64,000 nucleotides of DNA from Antribacter soli (GTDB taxonomy: Bacteria; Actinomycetota; Actinomycetes; Actinomycetales; Cellulomonadaceae): positions 1 to 64,000 of the forward strand of contig NZ_JAKGSG010000005.1 in NCBI RefSeq assembly GCF_021568775.1, written 5' to 3'. The notes below the pieces were generated by a model. That model was not told the origin of the DNA and made no database searches. It saw only the letters and a program-made list of their open reading frames with translations. Positions within the stretch are counted from its first letter, which is position 1; each line of letters begins with the position of its first letter. Both the position numbers and the translations under genes were made by a program. Positions 45,950-53,514 of the stretch are shown here, one piece after another.

Positions 45950-47124
45950 GCTCCCCACCCTGCCTGTGCGCCGCCCACCCGCTCGGCGGCGATCTTGTCC
46001 GCATAGCCCGAGGCGGCGTAGGCCGCCATCGGGTCGGCCGCGAGGCCCATCTCCTCGCGCAGCGTCGCGAGCAGCGGCCGCACGTCGGTGTCATAGGCGT
46101 CCATCAGGACGCCGTGCGCGCCGAGCACGTCGCCGGCCTGCTGCGCCGCCAGGAGCGCATCGGCGTCGACGAGCAGCGCCTTCGTGGTGGCCTCCTGCAC
46201 GTTCATCACCGACCGGATCTGGCCGGGGATCTTCGGCTCGATGTTGTGGCACTGGTCGAGCATGAAGCTGACGCCCGACGCCGGGTCGAGCGCCCCCGCC
46301 TGCACGATCTCGTGCATGATCCGGAAGAGCTGGAAGGGGTCGGCGGCACCGACCATGAGGTCGTCGTCGGCGTAGAAGCGCGAGTTGAAGTCGAACGCAC
46401 CGAGCCGGCCCTGGCGCAGGAGCTGCGCCACGATGAACTCGATGTTGGTGCCGGGCGCGTGGTGGCCCGTGTCGAGCACCACGGAGGCGCGGTCGCCGAG
46501 CGCGAGGCAGTGCAGCAGCGACGTGCCCCAGTCCGGCACGTCGGTGATGTAGAACGCCGGCTCGAAGAACTTGTACTCGAGCACCATGTGCTGGTCCTCG
46601 TCGAGCGCCCCGTAGACCTCGGCGAGCGACTCCGCGAGACGGTCCTGCCGCCCGCGGATCGAGTCCTGGCCCGGGTAGTTGAGGCCGTCGGCGAGCCAGA
46701 CCTTGAGGTGGCTCGACCCGGTGGCGCGCATGACGTCGATGCACTGCTTGTGGTGGTCGATCGCCTTGCGGCGGACCCTCTTGTCCGGGTGGGTCAGCGA
46801 GCCGAGCATGAAGTCGTCGTCCTGGAAGACGTTCGAGTTGATCATGCCGATGCTCACGCCCAGGCCGGCCGCGTGCCGGGCCAGGTCGGAGAAGTCGTCG
46901 ACGAGGTCCCACGGGATGTGCAGGCTCACCCGCGGGGCGACGCCCGTGTACAGGTTCACCTGGGCCGCGTCGGCGATCTTCTCGTACGGGTCCCGCGGCA
47001 CGCCCTGCTGGGCGAAGACCTTGAAGCGGGTGCCGGAGTTCCCGAACGCCCACGACGGCAGCTCGATCGTCTGCCGGCGCAGTGCAGCCTTGGCCGCCTC
47101 GACCGTCTTCGTTGATGCCGTCAT
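45946..47124 (-). CDS. rhaI: L-rhamnose isomerase (RhaI type)
   Basis: A 392-residue TIM-barrel isomerase that converts L-rhamnose to L-rhamnulose. Metal-binding candidates are Glu in MVLEYKFFEPAFY, Asp and His in VLDTGHHAPGTN, and Asp in AFDFNSRFYADDDLMVG, placed as in Pseudomonas-type RhaI. KVWLADGLNYPGQDSIRGRQDRL is characteristic. GAAAGGA lies before ATG 47124. It is the first gene of the leftward catabolic operon, 79 bp downstream of a rhamnose-type operator. Confidence 0.95.
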   Translation of the reverse strand: MTASTKTVEAAKAALRRQTIELPSWAFGNSGTRFKVFAQQGVPRDPYEKIADAAQVNLYTGVAPRVSLHIPWDLVDDFSDLARHAAGLGVSIGMINSNVFQDDDFMLGSLTHPDKRVRRKAIDHHKQCIDVMRATGSSHLKVWLADGLNYPGQDSIRGRQDRLAESLAEVYGALDEDQHMVLEYKFFEPAFYITDVPDWGTSLLHCLALGDRASVVLDTGHHAPGTNIEFIVAQLLRQGRLGAFDFNSRFYADDDLMVGAADPFQLFRIMHEIVQAGALDPASGVSFMLDQCHNIEPKIPGQIRSVMNVQEATTKALLVDADALLAAQQAGDVLGAHGVLMDAYDTDVRPLLATLREEMGLAADPMAAYAASGYADKIAAERVGGAQAGWGA

Positions 47125-47202
47125 GGGAGTCCTTTCTCTCGGCGCGTCGAGCGCGCCAGCACGCGCACCGGTGAGCGTGGGTTCTGGTTCAGGTTCTGGT
47201 GA

Positions 47203-47214
47203 TGAAACGATTCA
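47203..47214. promoter_or_regulatory. Rhamnose-regulon operator before rhaI
   Basis: TGAAACGATTCA has the palindromic frame TGAAnCGnTTCA shared by several promoters here. It lies 79-90 bp before rhaI. The LacI protein at 52437 is the likely binder. Confidence 0.75.
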
Positions 47215-47225
47215 AGACGAGCGTA

Positions 47226-47260
47226 GGACGCGGCTCCTGGCCAGTCAAGCAGCCGCGTCC
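47226..47260 (-). terminator. Terminator hairpin after rhaS
   Basis: GGACGCGGCT (47226-47235) pairs perfectly with AGCCGCGTCC (47251-47260) around a 15-base loop, 17 bp downstream of the rhaS stop. Confidence 0.7.
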
Positions 47261-47276
47261 CCGCTCGGACGGGACG

Positions 47277-48287
47277 TCAGAAGTCGAAGTCGCCGATGTT
47301 GCTCGCGTCGAACACGAACGGGTCGCCGAGCAGCACCACGCCGTCCTCGCCGACGGTGAACTCGCCGAGCCGGCCCGCCTCGAACGTCTCGCCGGGCGCA
47401 CCTGTGATGGTGCCGTCGACGAGCGCGCTCGCCGCGTAGGCGGCGAGATAGCCCAGGTCACCCGGGTTCCACAGCGCGAACGCCGTGACGGTTCCGTCCT
47501 CGACGTACTCCCGCATCTGGTTGGGCGTACCGAGGCCCGTCACCGCGACCTTGCCCTTGAACTCCGACGTCGAGACGTAGCGGGCGGCCGCGGCGACACC
47601 CACCGTCGTGGGCGAGACGATGCCCTTCAGGTCCGGGTGCGCCTGCAGCAGCGCGGCCGTCTTGTCGAACGAGGCCTGGTCGTCGTCGTCGCCGTACGCG
47701 ATCTCGACGAGCTCGATGTCGGGGTAGTCGGACGCGAGCTGGGCCTCCATGAGCTCGATCCACGCGTTCTGGTTGGTGGCGTTGGCCGACGCCGACAGGA
47801 TCGCGATCTCGCCCGACCCTCCGATCTGCTCCGAGATCAGCTCGAGCTGCTTCGAGGCGATGCCCTCCGCGGTCGCCTGGTTGACGAAGATGTCCCGGAA
47901 CTCCGGGTCGGTGTCGGAGTCGAACGTGACCACCTTGGTCCCCGCGGCGCGGGCCTCGTCCAGCGCGTCGCCGATCGCCCGCGGGTCGTTGGCCGACACG
48001 ACGAGGGCGGCGACCCCCTGCTGCGCCGACGTGTTGATGAACGGCACCTGCGAGTCGGGGGTGCTCGTCTCCGGGCCGACCTCCTCGAGGGCCAGCCCCA
48101 GCTCACCGGCGGCCTCCTCGGCACCGCTCGTCGAGGTCTCGAAATACGGGTTGCCGAGGTTCTTCGGCAACATGGTGACGGTGACGCCGTCGCCACCGCC
48201 CGCATCGTCCGCGGCCCCTCCGCAGGCGGTGAGGGCCAGGGCGGCACCAGCGGCGACGAGCACCGCAACACTCCGTGAGAACTTCAT
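47277..48287 (-). CDS. rhaS: Rhamnose ABC transporter substrate-binding protein RhaS
   Basis: A 336-residue lipoprotein with a hydrophobic start and lipobox LALTACGGA (Cys 22). The mature part is a periplasmic sugar-binding protein of the ribose/rhamnose type: MLPKNLGNPYFETSTSGAEEAA, ALVVSANDPRAIGDALDEA, TFDSDTDPEFRDIFVNQAT, KGIVSPTTVGVAAAARYV and FALWNPGDLGYLAAYAA, matching RhaS of rhizobia. It is the last gene of the rhaTPQS operon and is followed by a hairpin terminator. Confidence 0.94.
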   Translation of the reverse strand: MKFSRSVAVLVAAGAALALTACGGAADDAGGGDGVTVTMLPKNLGNPYFETSTSGAEEAAGELGLALEEVGPETSTPDSQVPFINTSAQQGVAALVVSANDPRAIGDALDEARAAGTKVVTFDSDTDPEFRDIFVNQATAEGIASKQLELISEQIGGSGEIAILSASANATNQNAWIELMEAQLASDYPDIELVEIAYGDDDDQASFDKTAALLQAHPDLKGIVSPTTVGVAAAARYVSTSEFKGKVAVTGLGTPNQMREYVEDGTVTAFALWNPGDLGYLAAYAASALVDGTITGAPGETFEAGRLGEFTVGEDGVVLLGDPFVFDASNIGDFDF

Positions 48288-48309
48288 CGTCCTTCTCTCC
48301 TCTAGCTGG

Positions 48310-49341
48310 TTACTGGACCGACGGCGAAGCCGCCGGGAGACTCGTCGACGGCGGGCGGGCCGGGCGCCTCGCCCGGATCGCTGCGACCACCCGTGGTGAC
48401 ACCACGGACAGCACCAGGAGCACGCCGATCACGATGTTGATGAGATTGACCGTGACGCCCTCCAGGCGCAGCGCGCTGGAGAGGACACCGATCATGAGCA
48501 CCCCGGCGACGACGCCGTGCACCGCGCCCCGGCCGCCGAAGATGGAGACGCCGCCCAGCAGGACGGCCGCGATGACCTGCAGCTCCAGGCCCGTCGCGTT
48601 GTCGCCCCGGGCGCTGCCGTAACGGAGCGTGTAGTAGACGCCGGCGAGCGCCGACACGAAGCCCGACAGGACGAACAGCACCAGGAGCGTGCGCCGGGTG
48701 GCGACCCCGGAGAACCGGGCCGCCTCCTTGGACCGGCCCATGTCGAACACGTTCCGGCCGAAGGCCGTCCCGTGCAGCAGTACGGCGAACACCGCGACGG
48801 CGGCGACGAGCAGCACCGTCACCGACGGGAACGGCGTGCCGCCCAGCGTCGCCCGCGCCGCCTGCGTCCAGTTCCGCGGGAAGTCGGTCACCGCGGCGGT
48901 CCCGAGCAGGCCGACGGCCAGGCCGCGGAACAACGCCAGCGTGCCGATCGTGACCGCGAGGGACGGCAGCCCGAGATACGCCACGAGCACCCCGTTCACC
49001 ACCCCGCACAGCGCGCCCGCCACGGCAGCGCCCGCCACGGCAGCGGGCAGCGGCACGCCCGCCTGGTGCAGGAGGCCGAACAGCACGCTGGACAGCCCGA
49101 CGACCGAGGCCACCGAGAGGTCGATCTCGCCCGTCACCACGATCGCCGTCATGGGGAGCGCCACGAGCAGCACCGGCGTGATGTCCAGGATGAGGTAGGT
49201 GATCGTCAGCGGGCCGTCGAAGCCGCGCACGCTCGCGGTGGCGACGGACCACACCACGACGAGAAGGGCAATCGTCGCCGCCTCGCGGGTGAGCAGCGCT
49301 CGCCGCCACAGCGGGCTGCCGTGGGCAGGGACCGTGGTCAT
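48310..49341 (-). CDS. rhaQ: Rhamnose ABC transporter permease RhaQ
   Basis: A 343-residue permease of the BPD_transp_2 (ribose/CUT2) family with about nine membrane segments. MTAIVVTGEIDLSVASVVGLSSVLFG near residue 62 and VIAAVLLGGVSIFGGRGAVHGVVAGVLMIGVL are the family landmarks. The C-terminal tail is Arg/Pro-rich. ATG 49341 overlaps the RhaP stop (ATGA). It is one of the two unequal permease subunits; the P and Q labels follow gene order in rhizobial rha loci. Confidence 0.9.
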   Translation of the reverse strand: MTTVPAHGSPLWRRALLTREAATIALLVVVWSVATASVRGFDGPLTITYLILDITPVLLVALPMTAIVVTGEIDLSVASVVGLSSVLFGLLHQAGVPLPAAVAGAAVAGALCGVVNGVLVAYLGLPSLAVTIGTLALFRGLAVGLLGTAAVTDFPRNWTQAARATLGGTPFPSVTVLLVAAVAVFAVLLHGTAFGRNVFDMGRSKEAARFSGVATRRTLLVLFVLSGFVSALAGVYYTLRYGSARGDNATGLELQVIAAVLLGGVSIFGGRGAVHGVVAGVLMIGVLSSALRLEGVTVNLINIVIGVLLVLSVVSPRVVAAIRARRPARPPSTSLPAASPSVQ

Positions 49342-50348
49342 CGGGCCACCTCCTGGGGGTTACGGACGTCCCGCGCCCGCGCGAGCGCGCGGGCGCGCCG
49401 GTCGGCCAGGACGCGGTCGAGCACGATGGCCGTGATGATCAGGACGCCCACGACGGCGCGCTGCCAGAAATCGGGGACGCCGACCACGGGCAAGGCCCGG
49501 TTGATCGTGACGAGCAGCACGGCGCCGGTGGCCGCGCCGAGCACGGTCCCGCTCCCGCCGAAGATGGCGACGCCACCCACGACGACGGCTCCCACGACGG
49601 TCAGCTCGAGGCCGGTCCCGGCGCCGGAGCTGACCGTGCCGTACCGCGCGGCGAACATGACGCCCGCCAGCCCCGCGAGCGCCCCGCAGGCCACGAAGGC
49701 GGTGAGGATCCGACGCCGGACGGGGAGCCCGTACAGCACTGCCGCGTCGGGGTCGGAGCCGATCGCGTAGAGCTGCCGCCCGGCCCGCGAGGTGTGCAGG
49801 TAGTGGGCCGCGACCGCGAGCACGAGGACCGCGACGATCGCGAGCACCGGGACGCCCAGGACCTGCCGCACCCCGAGGTCGAGGAAGGCGTGGGGCATGT
49901 CGGAGGCGTCGATCCGGTCGCTGCCCGCCCAGGTGAGGACCAGGCCGCGGTAGGCGTACAGGGTGCCGAGCGTGACGACGAGGGCCGGCACCCGGGCGAA
50001 CGCGACGACGACGCCGTTGACCAGGCCGAGCACCGCCCCCGCGGCGACGGCCGCCGCGACGACGAGCACGACCGGCAGGTCGGGGGCCGCCGCGAACAGC
50101 GTGCCCGTGAGGTACGCGCACAGGCCCAGCACCGAGCCCACAGACAGGTCGACGTTCCGGGTGACGACGACGATCGCCTGGCCAACGGCGAGCACGGCCA
50201 CCAGCGACGGCGTGAGCAGCAGGTCGCGCCACCCTCCGGCGCTCAGGAGGAAGCCCGGCTGCAGCACCGTCGTCCCGGCGACGACCAGGACGAGGACGAG
50301 CGCGACCGCCGCCTCGCGCGAGCGCAGCGCGGCGCCGACGGCCCTCAC
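49338..50348 (-). CDS. rhaP: Rhamnose ABC transporter permease RhaP
   Basis: A 336-residue CUT2 permease. AIVVVTRNVDLSVGSVLGLCAYLTG replaces the usual TGGIDLS, and VVGAVVVGGVAIFGGSGTVLGA is conserved. GTG 50348 overlaps the RhaT stop (GTGA). The longer frame upstream is a shadow of rhaT. It forms the membrane channel with RhaQ. Confidence 0.9.
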   Translation of the reverse strand: MRAVGAALRSREAAVALVLVLVVAGTTVLQPGFLLSAGGWRDLLLTPSLVAVLAVGQAIVVVTRNVDLSVGSVLGLCAYLTGTLFAAAPDLPVVLVVAAAVAAGAVLGLVNGVVVAFARVPALVVTLGTLYAYRGLVLTWAGSDRIDASDMPHAFLDLGVRQVLGVPVLAIVAVLVLAVAAHYLHTSRAGRQLYAIGSDPDAAVLYGLPVRRRILTAFVACGALAGLAGVMFAARYGTVSSGAGTGLELTVVGAVVVGGVAIFGGSGTVLGAATGAVLLVTINRALPVVGVPDFWQRAVVGVLIITAIVLDRVLADRRARALARARDVRNPQEVAR

Positions 50349-51841
50349 GACGCGGCCCCGACCGTCGCGGCGCGCATCACGCGCTCGGGCGTGGCGTCCG
50401 CACGGTCCAGCTCGGCGGTGATGCGCCCCTCGCGCACCACGAGGACGCGGTCGGCCATGCCAAGAACCTCCGGCAGCTCGGACGAGATCATGAGAACGGC
50501 GAGGCCTTCGGCGGCCAGCCCGGAGAGCAGCCGGTGCACCTCGGCCTTCGTCGCGACGTCGATGCCGCGCGTCGGCTCGTCGACGATCAGCAGGCGCGGT
50601 CCCGTGGCGAGCCACTTGGCGAGCACCACCTTCTGCTGGTTGCCGCCGCTCATCGTCGCGGCGAGCATGTCGAGGGCCGCGGTGCGGACCTCGAGGCGCC
50701 CGGTCCACTCGGCCGCCCGGGCGTTCTCCCGGGCGGTGGACAGCAGGCCGAGCCGGCTGATCCGGCGTCGGACCACCGCCGTCATGTTCTGCGCGACGGT
50801 GGACTGCGGGACCAGGCCCTGGAGGCGCCGGTCCTCCGGCACGAGCGCCATCCCGGCGTCGACGGCCGCGGCGGGGTCACCGGGGCGCAGGGGCCGGCCG
50901 AGCACGCGGACGGTGCCGGCGTCGTAACGGTCGACGCCGAAGACCGCGCGGGCGATCTCGCTGCGCCCCGCCCCGACCAGTCCCGCGAGGCCGACGATCT
51001 CGCCGGCCCGGACGTCGAACGAGACGCCGTGGAAGGTTCCGGCCCGTTCCAGGCCGCGCACCTCGAGCACGACGTCGCCCGGGGTCGACGGGACCTTGGG
51101 GAAGAGGTCGGTCACCTCGCGGCCGACCATGCGGGTCACCACCTCGTCCACGCTCGTCGCGGCGACCGGGTCGGTGGACACGTGGGCGCCGTCGCGCATG
51201 ACGGTGATCGTGTCGCACAGGCCGAAGACCTCGTCGAAGCGATGGGAGATGAACACCACGCCACGTCCCTCGTCGCGCAGGCCGCGTGCGACGGCGAACA
51301 GGCGCTCGACCTCGACGCCGCTGAGGGCGGCGGTGGGCTCGTCCATGATGAGCAGGCCGGCGTCGAGCGAGATCGCCTTCGCGATCTCCACGAGCTGCTG
51401 GTCGGCGATGGACAGGCCGGCCGCCGGGCGGTCGGGGTCGATGTCGACGCCGAGCCTGCCGAAGAGCTCGTGGGCGTGGGCGCGCATGGCGCGGCGGTCG
51501 ATCCGGCGCAGCCGGTCGAGCGGTTCGGAGCCCAGGAAGAGGTTCTCCATGACCGGCAGGTCGCCGAAGAGCGTGGGCTCCTGGTAGATCACGGCGACGC
51601 CGGCCGCCTTGGCCTCGGCGGTCGTCCGGAAGTCGGCCGGGACGCCCCCGAGCTCGAACGTGCCGCCGTCCCGGCGGTGCACGCCCGCGACGACCTTGAC
51701 GAGCGTGGACTTGCCCGCGCCGTTCTCGCCGACGAGGGCGTGGATCGACCCTGGTTCGACCACGATGGTGCCGGAGCGGAGTGCGACAACCGGCCCGAAG
51801 GCCTTGCGCACGCCTTCCAGGCGCAGGACTGGTGTGGACAT
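50345..51841 (-). CDS. rhaT: Rhamnose ABC transporter ATP-binding protein RhaT
   Basis: A 498-residue double ATPase of the RbsA/XylG type. The first half has Walker A VGENGAGKST near residue 40, Q-loop IYQEPTLFGDL, signature LSIADQQLVEIAKAIS and DEPTAALS. The second half has the altered loop GLAGLVGAGRSE, signature MSGGNQQKVVLAKWL and VDEPTRGIDV. ATG 51841 is preceded by GGAGC; ATG 51859 is an alternative. It starts the leftward rhaTPQS operon and energises rhamnose import. Confidence 0.94.
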   Translation of the reverse strand: MSTPVLRLEGVRKAFGPVVALRSGTIVVEPGSIHALVGENGAGKSTLVKVVAGVHRRDGGTFELGGVPADFRTTAEAKAAGVAVIYQEPTLFGDLPVMENLFLGSEPLDRLRRIDRRAMRAHAHELFGRLGVDIDPDRPAAGLSIADQQLVEIAKAISLDAGLLIMDEPTAALSGVEVERLFAVARGLRDEGRGVVFISHRFDEVFGLCDTITVMRDGAHVSTDPVAATSVDEVVTRMVGREVTDLFPKVPSTPGDVVLEVRGLERAGTFHGVSFDVRAGEIVGLAGLVGAGRSEIARAVFGVDRYDAGTVRVLGRPLRPGDPAAAVDAGMALVPEDRRLQGLVPQSTVAQNMTAVVRRRISRLGLLSTARENARAAEWTGRLEVRTAALDMLAATMSGGNQQKVVLAKWLATGPRLLIVDEPTRGIDVATKAEVHRLLSGLAAEGLAVLMISSELPEVLGMADRVLVVREGRITAELDRADATPERVMRAATVGAAS

Positions 51842-51870
51842 GGTGCTCCGTGTCGTCATTGGCACAGCGT

Positions 51871-51882
51871 TGAAACGATAAA
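51871..51882. promoter_or_regulatory. Degenerate rhamnose-type operator before rhaT
   Basis: TGAAACGATAAA keeps the left half of the TGAAnCGnTTCA site but not the right half. It lies 30 bp before rhaT. Confidence 0.5.
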
Positions 51883-51967
51883 ACGCGAGGGTAGACCTGC
51901 GCGCCGAACGCGTCAATGCCCTGTCACCTATGTCCCACTACCCGCAGCGTTCCGCCGTTCTTGCGGG

Positions 51968-52339
51968 CTACCGGCGCGTCGGCAGACCCGCCGCCTCGAG
52001 CTGGCCCTCTAGGAAGAAGACCTCGTCAAGGATGACAAAACCCTCGTCTGGATTGCCCTCGTCCGCGAAGAATCCGCTCATCGCTGCCTGCCAGCGCGCG
52101 TTCACCTCGGTGGCGGCCATGCCGGCCTGGGCCGCGTCGTAGTCGTCGGTCTCCAGGATCCCGACCAGCAGGCCGTCGCCCCGTAGGTACAGGTGGTAGT
52201 CGCGCCAGCCCGTGTCGCGGAGCGCCTCGAGCATCTCCGGCCACACGGCGGCGTGTGCTGCGCGATAATCGTTCAAACGGTCCGCGCGCACCTGGGACGT
52301 GAAGCAGACACGCCCCTGTCGGGGGGAGGTTCCGGTCAT
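51968..52339 (-). CDS. rhaM: L-rhamnose mutarotase RhaM
   Basis: A 123-residue ferredoxin-like protein that interconverts alpha and beta L-rhamnose, the form RhaI needs. Family features are VRADRLNDYRAAHAAVWPEMLEALRD, where the His is catalytic, DYHLYLRGDGLLVGILET and the ending DEVFFLEGQ. It lies alone 126 bp upstream of rhaT. Its own promoter holds a perfect rhamnose-type operator shared with the divergent LacI gene. Confidence 0.94.
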   Translation of the reverse strand: MTGTSPRQGRVCFTSQVRADRLNDYRAAHAAVWPEMLEALRDTGWRDYHLYLRGDGLLVGILETDDYDAAQAGMAATEVNARWQAAMSGFFADEGNPDEGFVILDEVFFLEGQLEAAGLPTRR

Positions 52340-52380
52340 CGTCGACCCTCTCTCGTCGGCACAACACGGCGTCGCCGTGC

Positions 52381-52392
52381 TGAAACGGTTCA
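52381..52392. promoter_or_regulatory. Rhamnose-regulon operator between rhaM and lacI
   Basis: TGAAACGGTTCA fits the TGAAnCGnTTCA frame. It lies 42 bp before rhaM and 45 bp before the divergent LacI gene, as expected for autoregulation. Confidence 0.8.
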
Positions 52393-52436
52393 TAATGTAA
52401 CCGTGGCTGGGGTTACCCGGCACGAAGGGAGGACCC

Positions 52437-53459
52437 ATGACCATCCCGACCGCCCGCCGTCGGGCATCGATCGCCGACGTGGCCCGTATCGCCGGCGTCT
52501 CCGTGGGCACCGTGTCGAACGTGCTCAACCGGCCCGAGCGGGTCCTGCCCGCCACGCGCGAACGCGTCGAGGTCGCCATCGAGCAGCTCGCCTTCGTCCG
52601 GAACGGCTCCGCACGCCAGCTCCGCGCGGGCACCATCACGACCGTCGGCGCCATCGTGCTCGACCTGTCGAACCCGTTCTTCACCGACGTCGTGCGGGGC
52701 ATCGAGCACCGGCTCGAGCTGGACAGCTACACGGCGATGGTCGCCAGCTCCGACGACGACCCGGCACGCGAGCACCGGTACCTGCGGCTCTTCGAGGAGC
52801 ACGGCGTGCTGGGAGTCATGGTGGTCCCGGCCACCGACGAGATCTCGCACCTGCTCACGCTCCGGGAGCGCGGCGTGGGCGTGGTCCTCCTGGACCGGCC
52901 GTCGCCCGTTCCGGACCTGTCGTCGGTCGCGGTGGACGACGTGCTCGGTGGCGAGCTCGCCGCTCGGCACCTCCTGGAGCAGGGGCACACCCGGATCACG
53001 TTCCTCAACGGCCCGCACTACATCCGCCAGTGCGCCGACCGGCACGCCGGCGTGGTGCGCGCCCTGGAGGCGGCCGGGCTCGACCCGGCCGAGGCGCTCG
53101 TCGAGGTGACCGTCCCGGAGCTCAACGCCGACGGCGGCGAGGCGGGGATCCGCACCCTCCTCGAACGGGGCGACCGGCCCAGCGCCGTGTTCTGCGTCAA
53201 CGACCTCACCGCGCTCGGCGCCCTGCGGACGCTGCGCCGCGAGGGCATCTCGGTGCCCGACGACGTGGCGCTCGTCGGGTACGACGACGTCACGTTCGCC
53301 GCGGAGCTCGCCACCCCGCTCACGTCGGTGCGCCAGCCCACGCACCAGCTCGGCGAGCGCGCGGCCGACCTGCTGCTGCGGCCACCCGGCTCGCCTGCCG
53401 AGCAGGTCGTGTTCGAGCCGGAGCTCGTGGTGCGGGAGTCGTCGACGCGGGCGGCGTGA
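52437..53459 (+). CDS. LacI-family regulator of the rhamnose regulon
   Basis: A 340-residue repressor. The HTH (about 10-58) is IADVARIAGVSVGTVSNVLNRPERV. The sensor domain begins TVGAIVLDLSNPFFTDVVRGIE and includes DDVALVGYDDVTFAAELATPLTSV. GGGAGGAC lies before ATG 52437. Matching TGAAnCGnTTCA sites before rhaI, rhaM, itself and GH42, and weaker ones before rhaT and the 57726 oxidoreductase, make it the probable rhamnose-responsive master repressor. Its inducer (rhamnose or rhamnulose) is inferred from context. Confidence 0.92.
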   Translation: MTIPTARRRASIADVARIAGVSVGTVSNVLNRPERVLPATRERVEVAIEQLAFVRNGSARQLRAGTITTVGAIVLDLSNPFFTDVVRGIEHRLELDSYTAMVASSDDDPAREHRYLRLFEEHGVLGVMVVPATDEISHLLTLRERGVGVVLLDRPSPVPDLSSVAVDDVLGGELAARHLLEQGHTRITFLNGPHYIRQCADRHAGVVRALEAAGLDPAEALVEVTVPELNADGGEAGIRTLLERGDRPSAVFCVNDLTALGALRTLRREGISVPDDVALVGYDDVTFAAELATPLTSVRQPTHQLGERAADLLLRPPGSPAEQVVFEPELVVRESSTRAA

Positions 53460-53467
53460 GCGCCCTT

Positions 53468-53479
53468 TGAACCGATTCA
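53468..53479. promoter_or_regulatory. Rhamnose-regulon operator before the GH42 gene
   Basis: TGAACCGATTCA fits the TGAAnCGnTTCA frame and lies 36 bp before ATG 53515. Confidence 0.75.
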
Positions 53480-53514
53480 GCCCCAGGGGTCCGAATCGTG
53501 CGAGACTGACGCGC

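Noticed and set aside
43826-46006. A 726-codon plus-strand open frame opposite rhaEW
   Set aside because: It is a frame shadow with no recognisable motifs; rhaEW is clearly the gene.
52264-52275. GATAATCGTTCA as a further rhamnose operator
   Set aside because: It lies inside the rhaM coding region and lacks one base of the TGAAnCGnTTCA spacing.
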